DNA of 34,339 nt from Candidatus Omnitrophota bacterium (GTDB lineage Bacteria; Omnitrophota; Gorgyraeia; Duberdicusellales; 4484-171). Of the stretch, positions 17,553 through 24,928 are shown piece after piece. Position numbers and translations under genes: made by a program. Position 1 is the stretch's first letter. Every line of letters starts with the position of its first letter. The notes beneath the pieces were generated by a model, which was given only the letters and a program-made list of their open reading frames with translations, was not told the DNA's origin and searched no databases. Location of the stretch: the NCBI GenBank assembly GCA_028692655.1, contig JAQUWY010000018.1, positions 1 to 34,339 on the forward strand, written 5' to 3'.

Positions 17553-17590
17553 TTCGACTTTGCTCAGGGTCGATACTGAGCCATGTCGAA
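17553..17590. repeat. Palindrome TTCGAC-n3-GCTCAG-n8-CTGAGC-n3-GTCGAA
   Basis: Two nested perfect 6-bp stems. Confidence 0.85.
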
Positions 17591-17680
17591 GTATCGAGAA
17601 TCGAAATTTGAGATTTGATTAATGAAGATTATCGATTGCGGTCTAATCTCGATTTTCTATTTTCGAAATACTTTATTATA

Positions 17681-17710
17681 AAAAAATCCGCCCAAAAGGG
17701 CGGTTTTTTT
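17681..17710. terminator. Bidirectional intrinsic terminator (AAAAAAATCCGCCC-AAAA-GGGCGGTTTTTTT)
   Basis: 6-bp GC stem, A/T tracts on both sides; lies between tRNA (+) and PilZ (-). Confidence 0.9.
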
Positions 17711-17736
17711 ATTTGATGGCTTACTTCGGAAAAAGA

Positions 17737-18078
17737 TTATTTCTGCAGAAGGTAAAACCTAATATGATTAAAAATCTGATTTTTTGATTTAGGGCTAATT
17801 TTTGTAAACTTTATGCCCATAATAAAAGGAAATTCAGGGTTGTTAGTTTCATTACGGCGAACCACTTCACCTGTCGCCAGAATTGGTGTTTTTGATTCCG
17901 GAACGTATATTCCCAGTTCGATTGTCTCTCCTATATCCATCTTGTAAGGAGCTAGTATACAAATTCCATTTTCTGAAATATCCTGGCTAAGGGCATTACG
18001 TTCTACGAGATATTTCACCGAACAGCGTATGACAGATAAGGGTTCCTTTAATCTAAATGACTTTCTTTGGTTTATCAT
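17737..18078 (-). CDS. PilZ domain protein
   Basis: RKSFR (RxxxR) and DISENG ([D/N]xSxxG) motifs. Confidence 0.88.
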   Translation of the reverse strand: MINQRKSFRLKEPLSVIRCSVKYLVERNALSQDISENGICILAPYKMDIGETIELGIYVPESKTPILATGEVVRRNETNNPEFPFIMGIKFTKISPKSKNQIFNHIRFYLLQK

Positions 18079-18471
18079 AGTTTCACCTCACAATTTTATC
18101 TCCGCTTTCAAGATAACACATAATTCCTGTGGTTTAAAGGGTGGAAGGTGTTACGAAATTAAAACGTTTACAGGTAGCGTTGCTATAAGGATTTAAGCGG
18201 CGCGTTAGGAGTTGGTTGAAAAAAATTAAGCCTGATTTCTTGCAGGTTTTTAACAGGCTGCAACAGGAGGCGAATACCGCCAGCCACGGGAGAGGTGATT
18301 CGCCTTGGCCCTGTTACAACCGTTGCATTAAACATTATACTCTCAATTTAGAAGTATTAAAAGAAAAGAGTGGATAAAAATATTAAATAGAAACAGTTTT
18401 AAGCCCTAAGCCATAAGCTTTTTAAAGAGTGTAAAATTGTAGAGATGTGTTTACATATTTTGTGTAAAGGC

Positions 18472-18513
18472 GAACGGTATACGGTTGCGTAACTCGTATC
18501 GTTATTCGTTTGC
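18472..18513. repeat. Short heptamer array (gaacggt atacggt tgcgtaa ctcgtat cgttatt cgtttgc)
   Basis: 7-bp phase, inverted halves. Confidence 0.5.
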
Positions 18514-18575
18514 CGGCTGCGTTAATAAAATCTTATGAATAGAGACGGTTGACGTTTAACGACAGCCGTTTCAAG

Positions 18576-18815
18576 CTACCTGCCGGTAGGCAAGGCTTTA
18601 AAGTCTTTTCGTTTTTTAGTCTTTCAGTATTTCAGTTCTTTGGTTCTTCGGTTTTCCTCAACCTCAACCTTAACCTTAACCTTAACCTTAACCTTAGCCT
18701 CTGCCTTTGCCTCAATCTGCATCGTCTATGGACTATGGACTATCGACCGTGGACCGTGGACTTTTTTTAAGCCTTAACCTGTATAATCTATCGCCTGTGG
18801 ACTGTGGTTTGCGAC
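18576..18815 (-). repeat. Composite repeat cassette copy 4 (subfamily B, reverse orientation)
   Basis: Reverse complement matches copy 2 across the gtccacg, ggttRa, accaaag/actgaaa and palindrome modules. Confidence 0.9.
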
Positions 18816-18862
18816 CGTAAATTCTTGTAGCTTAACGTACAGCTTGAGATTTTCGGCCAGAA

Positions 18863-19048
18863 TTACCAATGGGGAGAAAGGAGGGAGTCAAAAAATCGTT
18901 TCGCAGTCTTTTTATTCTTGTCATGCTGGATGTTATGTTTTACCTGAGTTTTTTTAAGTAAATTAGTATTATCCCAGTTTTTTCGCATTCTGTTAGCCGG
19001 GCAGCCGGAAAGCATAAGGATGATTACGGGTATTATTAAAAATTTCAT
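18863..19048 (-). CDS. Small putative lipoprotein
   Basis: MKFLIIPVIILMLSGCPAN lipobox; extended -10 TGTTATAAT 7 nt before ATG. Confidence 0.5.
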   Translation of the reverse strand: MKFLIIPVIILMLSGCPANRMRKNWDNTNLLKKTQVKHNIQHDKNKKTAKRFFDSLLSPHW

Positions 19049-19127
19049 AGAAAATATTATAACATAAGAACAAGAAAAATGGTAGTTCTTGAGTTTTTAA
19101 CGGTAAGCAGGGTTTTCTCTAATATAT

Positions 19128-19155
19128 TTGGCTTTTTTTATAGTTATGATATAAT
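19128..19155 (+). promoter_or_regulatory. Candidate hisF promoter (TTGGCT-N16-TATAAT)
   Basis: Hexamers and spacing. Confidence 0.5.
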
Positions 19156-19199
19156 TTAGCCTGCATTTTACACAAATACTTTTAAGAAGGAAGCTTCCT

Positions 19200-20102
19200 A
19201 TGCTGGCAAAACGCATAATACCCTGTTTAGATATAAATAACGGCCGGGTGGTAAAAGGGGTTAATTTTATTAACCTTAGAGATGCCGGTGACCCCGTAGA
19301 TAACGCTAAAGTTTACGAACAAGAAGGAGCTGATGAACTTGTTTTTTTGGATATTACCGCCAGCCACGAGAAGCGTTCGACCACGATTGATTTAGTAAAC
19401 AGGGTGGCTGAGGTTGTGTTTATGCCTTTTGCAGTGGGCGGTGGAGTTCGAAATGTTGGCGATATCAAAAGGCTTCTCTTGGGCGGAGCAGAAAAGGTTT
19501 CTTTAAATACCGCGGCAGTCAATAATCCTTGGATAGTAAAGGAAGTATCGAGTATCTTTGGCAGTCAATGTATAGTTGTGGCAATAGACGCAAAATTAAG
19601 ATATAGTCCTGAGCAGAGCCTAAGGGCAATAGACGCAAAGTCAAAATACAAGACGAAAGGCGTAGGACGTAGGACGAAGGACGTAGGACGAAGGACGAGT
19701 GGTGTTGGATGTAGAAAAAACGTCTCGCATCTCACATCTCACGTCTCACGGAACGAGTGGGAGGTCTATATCAATGGCGGAAGAATTCCAACAGGAATGG
19801 ATGTAGTTAAATGGGCCAAGAAAGTGGAAAAGCTGGGTGCAGGAGAAATACTCCTTACCAGCATGGATTATGATGGGACCAAGAAAGGCTTTGATATAGA
19901 ATTGACAAGAATCGTGGCAGATGCCGTTAATATCCCGGTTATAGCTTCCGGAGGAGCCGGTAAGCTGTCTGATTTTTATGAAGTCTTTACTAAGACTAAG
20001 GCTACAGCGGCTCTGGCAGCATCTATATTCCATTACCGGGAAATAGGCATTAAAGAAGTCAAAAAATACCTTAAGAAGAAAGGAGTGGAAGTGCGGATAT
20101 AA
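19200..20102 (+). CDS. hisF: Imidazole glycerol phosphate synthase subunit HisF with in-frame repeat insertion
   Basis: [72 protein letters not shown]; extra segment between AIDAK and EWEVY. Confidence 0.96.
   Translation: MLAKRIIPCLDINNGRVVKGVNFINLRDAGDPVDNAKVYEQEGADELVFLDITASHEKRSTTIDLVNRVAEVVFMPFAVGGGVRNVGDIKRLLLGGAEKVSLNTAAVNNPWIVKEVSSIFGSQCIVVAIDAKLRYSPEQSLRAIDAKSKYKTKGVGRRTKDVGRRTSGVGCRKNVSHLTSHVSRNEWEVYINGGRIPTGMDVVKWAKKVEKLGAGEILLTSMDYDGTKKGFDIELTRIVADAVNIPVIASGGAGKLSDFYEVFTKTKATAALAASIFHYREIGIKEVKKYLKKKGVEVRI
19652..19749. repeat. 14-unit heptamer array inside hisF
   Basis: gacgaaa ggcgtag gacgtag gacgaag gacgtag gacgaag gacgagt ggtgttg gatgtag aaaaaac gtctcgc atctcac atctcac gtctcac, continuous 7-bp phase. 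Confidence 0.85.
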
Positions 20103-20107
20103 TAGGG

Positions 20108-20149
20108 AAATGCGAAATATAAAATTAAAAATGCAAAATTGAAAATAAA
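20108..20149. repeat. Heptamer array between hisF and hisI
   Basis: aaatgcg aaatata aaattaa aaatgca aaattga aaataaa. Confidence 0.6.
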
Positions 20150-20162
20150 GAGGGAGATATAC

Positions 20163-20564
20163 ATGAAAACGAAAAAAAAATCAACAACTAAGAAAATAAC
20201 CCCGGGCACAAAAGCAAAAGGTAAAATAAAACTTAATAAAAAAATACCCAGAATTCCAGAGTTAAAACTGGATGCAAGCGGGCTTATTCCGGCCATCGTG
20301 CAGGATAGAAAAACAAAAAAAGTCTTGATGCTTGCCTATATGAATAAAGCTTCCTTAAGAATTACTTTAAGCGAGGGGCGTACTTGTTTTTATTCGCGGT
20401 CAAGGAAGTGCTTCTGGCGCAAGGGAGAAACAAGCGGCCATATCCAGAAAGTCAGCCAAATATATTATGATTGCGATAAAGATACCTTGTTGATATTGGT
20501 TGAGCAAACAGGAGCTGCTTGCCATACAGGGAAAAAAAGCTGTTTTTATAGAAAAATAATATAG
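20163..20564 (+). CDS. hisI: Phosphoribosyl-AMP cyclohydrolase with Lys-rich N-terminal extension
   Basis: [61 protein letters not shown] gaggga precedes ATG 20163. Confidence 0.93.
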   Translation: MKTKKKSTTKKITPGTKAKGKIKLNKKIPRIPELKLDASGLIPAIVQDRKTKKVLMLAYMNKASLRITLSEGRTCFYSRSRKCFWRKGETSGHIQKVSQIYYDCDKDTLLILVEQTGAACHTGKKSCFYRKII

Positions 20565-20589
20565 CATTTAAAGCAGTTATTATAATGTA

Positions 20590-22131
20590 ATGAGAATGAA
20601 GAATATTTCTATGGATATGAACCCATCATTGGAACAATTCAAAAAATTAGCCAAAAATAATAATCTTATTGTCTTTTCGCATAAGTTCTACTCGGATTGG
20701 CTGGCTCCTGCTGCGGTTTATTGTAACTTGAGAAGAAAAATCAAAGGTGAAAGTTTTCTCCTCGAATCATTGGAGGGCCAGGAGAAAATTTGCCGTTTTT
20801 CTTTTTTAGGATTTATGCCGATTTGCACCTTCAAAACTAAAGGAAACAAAGCCTATATTAAATATTCCGGCCGTAACCAAGTAATAACTTCCAAAGTTTC
20901 CCGGCCTTTGGCAGAACTTAGGAAAGTTATGAAAAACTTCAAAGTAGCCCCGAAAGAGAATTTACGTTTTTTTGGAGGTTTTCTTGGGTATGTTGGCTAT
21001 GATACAGTAAGGTTTTATGAGCCTATAGGCAAAGAATTACCCGACCCCCTGGGTACTTATGATACCTATTTTATCCTGCCTAAATTTTTGATAATTTTTG
21101 ACCATGTGAAAAAACAAATAGAAATACTTTCTTTTGTCCGGATCGAGAACTCTAAGTTAAAAAAGCCCTGTTCTATAGCTGATTTATATAAAGCGGAAGA
21201 AAATGAACTGAAGAGCTTGTATAGAAAAATATCTAGCCCCTGCAAATTGCCTGAATTACCATTTTCTTCTTCGCGTTCCAGAAAAATATTAAGTTCAAAC
21301 TTTAAGAAAAAAGATTTTATTGCTGCCGTAAAAAAGGCTAAACAGCATATATACAAGGGAGATATTATACAGGCAGTTATTTCTCAAAGGTTCAGCACCA
21401 AGTTTAAGTCAGATCCTTTCTCTGCTTATCGTTACCTTAGGATACTCAATCCTTCTCCTTACATGTTTTATCTTGATTTTAAGGAGCTTCAGGTTACCGG
21501 GTCTTCTCCTGAAATGCTCCTGCGTTGCGAAGGCGGAGAGTTAATAACGCATCCTATAGCCGGAACAAGGCCCCGGGGAAAGAATGAACAGGAGGATTCG
21601 AAACTTAAGGAATCTTTACTCGCAGATATCAAGGAAAAGGCTGAACATATAATGTTAGTTGATTTGGCCCGTAATGACTTGGGAAAAGTCGCCAGTAAGG
21701 GTACGGTGGGTATAAAATCTTTCATGGAGGTTGAAAGGTTTTCTCATGTAATGCATATTGTCAGCGAAGTAAGGGCGAAATTATCTGCTACAGAGGATAT
21801 TTTCTCAGCTTTGACAAGCTGTTTTCCTGCCGGAACCGTGAGCGGGGCTCCAAAAGTCAGGGCTATGCAGATCATAAATGAGCTTGAACCGGAAAAAAGA
21901 GGTATATATGCCGGTTCTGTAGGATATTTTTCCTTCACAAAGAGCCTTGACACCTGTATAATAATCAGAACTATTGTCTTTAAGGGTGGTAAAGCTTATG
22001 TTCAAGCCGGGGCTGGTATTGTAGCCGACTCTCGGCCTGAAAACGAATATAAAGAAACGATTAATAAGGCAAAAGCTCAATTCTTAGCGCTTGAGCTTGC
22101 TGCCGGAGCCGAGGAGCTAACCAATAGTTGA
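20590..22131 (+). CDS. trpE: Anthranilate synthase component I
   Basis: VTGSSPEMLLRCEGGELITHPIAGTRPRG, GTVSGAPKVRAM, AGAGIVADSRPE. Confidence 0.93.
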   Translation: MRMKNISMDMNPSLEQFKKLAKNNNLIVFSHKFYSDWLAPAAVYCNLRRKIKGESFLLESLEGQEKICRFSFLGFMPICTFKTKGNKAYIKYSGRNQVITSKVSRPLAELRKVMKNFKVAPKENLRFFGGFLGYVGYDTVRFYEPIGKELPDPLGTYDTYFILPKFLIIFDHVKKQIEILSFVRIENSKLKKPCSIADLYKAEENELKSLYRKISSPCKLPELPFSSSRSRKILSSNFKKKDFIAAVKKAKQHIYKGDIIQAVISQRFSTKFKSDPFSAYRYLRILNPSPYMFYLDFKELQVTGSSPEMLLRCEGGELITHPIAGTRPRGKNEQEDSKLKESLLADIKEKAEHIMLVDLARNDLGKVASKGTVGIKSFMEVERFSHVMHIVSEVRAKLSATEDIFSALTSCFPAGTVSGAPKVRAMQIINELEPEKRGIYAGSVGYFSFTKSLDTCIIIRTIVFKGGKAYVQAGAGIVADSRPENEYKETINKAKAQFLALELAAGAEELTNS

Positions 22132-22171
22132 ACTGATAGTTTAAGAAAGCGGCAAAGAGGAGGAAGATAAT

Positions 22172-22426
22172 ATGTTAAGAATACGATTAAGAAGGCCGGG
22201 TAAATCTGTTAAAGGGAGGTATCACTATAAAATTGTGGTAATTGAAGGTAAATTTGCCCGGGAATCAAAATTTCTGGTTCAAATCGGCCATTATGACCCT
22301 TCAAGGCAGTTGCTGAAGTTTGATATTGAAAAGTATCAGGCTTGGCTGGCTAAAGGGGCGACTCCTACCGAAACTGTAGCGACTTTATTTAAACGTTACA
22401 AAAAACAAACGGCAAAAGCGGCCTGA
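22172..22426 (+). CDS. rpsP: 30S ribosomal protein S16
   Basis: MLRIRLRRPG...KIVVIEGKFARESKFLVQIGHYDPS...WLAKGATPTETVATLFKR. Confidence 0.9.
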   Translation: MLRIRLRRPGKSVKGRYHYKIVVIEGKFARESKFLVQIGHYDPSRQLLKFDIEKYQAWLAKGATPTETVATLFKRYKKQTAKAA

Positions 22427-22493
22427 GCCAATAAAGCAATATATGGTCTGGTTTTGAAAAATTAACAATGAGAAATAATACAAGGAGGGCGTA

Positions 22494-22772
22494 ATGCAGG
22501 GACCTAACAGTGGAATGCTTCAGATAGTTCCTTTAATTTTTATTTTTGGAATCTTTTATTTTCTCATAATACGCCCCCAGCAGAAAAAACAGAAAGATCA
22601 TCTTGCGATGATACAGAATATAAAGAAGAATGACGAGGTTGTTACTGTGGGCGGAGTTCACGGAACTGTTATTAATGTTAAAGAAAAGACTTTTATTGTG
22701 CGAATAGACGAAAACGTGAAAGTTGAAATCGATAAAAGTTCAGTAGCTTATATTAAGAAGGTAAGGCAATGA
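22494..22772 (+). CDS. yajC: Preprotein translocase subunit YajC
   Basis: IFYFLIIRPQQKKQKDHLAMIQNIKKNDEVVTVGGVHGTV. Confidence 0.94.
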   Translation: MQGPNSGMLQIVPLIFIFGIFYFLIIRPQQKKQKDHLAMIQNIKKNDEVVTVGGVHGTVINVKEKTFIVRIDENVKVEIDKSSVAYIKKVRQ

Positions 22773-24928
22773 TCAAAAATACAGATTTGAAGCTCAGGGT
22801 TGGAGTAATCCTCACACTGGTGGTTCTAAGTATTTTGTACGTGTTCCCTTTGAAAAAAAACGTAAATCTTGGCTTAGATTTAAAAGGCGGAATGTATGTC
22901 CTGCTTAGAGCCGATACGTCTTCGGTGCCTGCTAAAAGAAAGTCAGATGCTATAAGTGCTGCGGTTGAAAAAATACGCAGCCGTATAGATGCCTACGGGG
23001 TCAAGGAAACGTCAATCCAGGTTCAGGGAGAAAATTCCATTCTTGTCCAGGTGCCGGGCCTTGTGGATAGAGAAATAATAGACCGCTTGAAAGAAGTGGG
23101 AAAACTTGAGTTTCAGCTGGTAGAAGAAGACAAAGAAAAAATTTCCTTGGCTTTGAAGGGAGAAGTGCCCGAAGGCTGTGAGTTAAAGGAATATGAAAAC
23201 TCTCAATTGCTTATACGAAAGAGCCCTTCTCTTGTTGGAAGTGACCTGGCTGATAGTTTTGTAGGCTTTGATTCTTATGGTATTGCCGAAGTCCGCCTGA
23301 AATTTACTTCTGCCGGGGCAAGAAAATTCGCTAAGGTAACTGAAGATAACGTAGGTAAGCGACTGGCAATTGTTTTAGACGGCAGTGTCAAGAGCGCTCC
23401 TCAGATAAGAGAGCCTATAGCAAGCGGAGAAGCCCAGATTACCGGAGATTTTTCTCTGGATGAAGCAAGGCTTATAAGCTCGGTATTAAATTCAGGAGCT
23501 CTTCCCATACCTTTAGTGGTGGAAGAAGAACGGAGTGTCGGCCCGCTCTTGGGCTCAGACTCGATTCAGAGAGGAATACGTTCTATATTTTTGGGAGCCG
23601 TCCTTGTCATTATTTTTGTACTTATCTATTATCTTTTAGGCGGTGTGATTACTGTCATCTGTCTTTTTCTCGATCTTTTGTTTATCCTTGCCGGCTTGCA
23701 TCTTTTTAAAGGTACGCTGACGCTTCCCGGCATCGCCGGTATGATTTTGACTTTGGGCATGGCGGTAGATGCCAATATTTTGATATTCGAAAGAATAAGG
23801 GAAGAGCTTAAGGAAAATAAACCTTTCAGCATCGCCGTAAAGAATGGTTTTAACCGGGCTAAAAGAACAATATTTGATGCAAATGTTACAACCCTGATAG
23901 CCGCTTTCTTTCTTTTTTATTATGGCACGGGGCCCATAAAAGGATTCGCTGCTACTTTATCTTTGGGTATCATAGCCAGTATTTTTACTGCTGTATTTGT
24001 AGGCAGGACAATTTTTTCTTTTTTAATAAATTTAAAACTGAAAAAATTTACAATGCTTTCTGTTATATCGTCTTCCAAGATAAACTTTGTTAAGGCCAGA
24101 TGGTTTTGCATTGTTGCTTCTTTAATCATAATCGGCGTGGGAATGTTTAGCTTTTACTCTAAAAGGGATGATATCTACGGAATAGATTTTAAGGGGGGGC
24201 AAATCCTTGAATATAAGATTACTCCCGCGGTTAACATTGAAGAAGTAAGGGCAACTCTTAAGGCGAAGGGCTTTGATAGCCTCATCATCCAGGAGTTTAA
24301 GGATATTACCGGAGGCATAATCATAAAAAGTAAAGATGACATTTCATCAGAGCTCCAGAAAACTTTAGAAGAGAGTTTCCAAAATGTAGAGGAGCTTAAA
24401 ATCACTACGGTAGGCCCGGCTGTAGGCAAAGTCTTGAGGAGTAAGGCTTATATGGCCATAGCACTTTCCCTTTTAGGTATACTTCTATATGTTGCTGTGA
24501 GATTTAAGCATTTTGACTTTGCCTTTGCGGCTGTGATAGCGCTTTTCCACGATGTTTTTATCTGTCTTGGGTTTGTGGCCTTGGCCGGGTTTGAGGTGAA
24601 TCTTTTGACTGTAACGGCGTTGTTGACGATAGCCGGATACTCCATAAATGATACTATCGTTATCTACGACCGGATTAGAGAGATATCTCCGCATATGCGC
24701 AAGGCACCATTAAAAGACATAGTTAATAAAGCCATTAACAGCACGCTTTCCCGGACGATTATTACTTCTTTTACCACAATTCTTGTAATAGCTTCTATTT
24801 TTATTCTAGGAGGCGAAACTCTTAGAGGATTTTCTTTCACTTTGCTGGTAGGGGTAATTTTTGGCACCTATTCTTCGATATATATCGCTTCTCCTTTGGT
24901 TCTTTTGTTTAGAAAGACCCGTGTTTAA
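22769..24928 (+). CDS. secDF: Fused SecD-SecF translocase subunit
   Basis: LGLDLKGGMYVLLRAD, GMAVDANILIFERIREEL (SecD); YGIDFKGGQILEYKI, GYSINDTIVIYDRIRE (SecF). Confidence 0.95.
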   Translation: MIKNTDLKLRVGVILTLVVLSILYVFPLKKNVNLGLDLKGGMYVLLRADTSSVPAKRKSDAISAAVEKIRSRIDAYGVKETSIQVQGENSILVQVPGLVDREIIDRLKEVGKLEFQLVEEDKEKISLALKGEVPEGCELKEYENSQLLIRKSPSLVGSDLADSFVGFDSYGIAEVRLKFTSAGARKFAKVTEDNVGKRLAIVLDGSVKSAPQIREPIASGEAQITGDFSLDEARLISSVLNSGALPIPLVVEEERSVGPLLGSDSIQRGIRSIFLGAVLVIIFVLIYYLLGGVITVICLFLDLLFILAGLHLFKGTLTLPGIAGMILTLGMAVDANILIFERIREELKENKPFSIAVKNGFNRAKRTIFDANVTTLIAAFFLFYYGTGPIKGFAATLSLGIIASIFTAVFVGRTIFSFLINLKLKKFTMLSVISSSKINFVKARWFCIVASLIIIGVGMFSFYSKRDDIYGIDFKGGQILEYKITPAVNIEEVRATLKAKGFDSLIIQEFKDITGGIIIKSKDDISSELQKTLEESFQNVEELKITTVGPAVGKVLRSKAYMAIALSLLGILLYVAVRFKHFDFAFAAVIALFHDVFICLGFVALAGFEVNLLTVTALLTIAGYSINDTIVIYDRIREISPHMRKAPLKDIVNKAINSTLSRTIITSFTTILVIASIFILGGETLRGFSFTLLVGVIFGTYSSIYIASPLVLLFRKTRV

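Noticed and set aside
18549-18770. 73-aa + strand ORF (LPAGRQG...LNLNLNLN...)
   Set aside because: Translation of cassette copy 4 antisense strand; no RBS or family signature.
20033-20296. 87-aa hydrophobic - strand ORF opposite hisF/hisI
   Set aside because: Antisense to the Lys-rich, A-rich start of hisI, which produces Phe/Leu codons on the complement.
24861-24920. Upstream extension of the mfd ORF (MAPILRYISLLLWFFCLERP)
   Set aside because: Out-of-frame reading of the secDF 3' end; GTG 24921 is the more plausible start.
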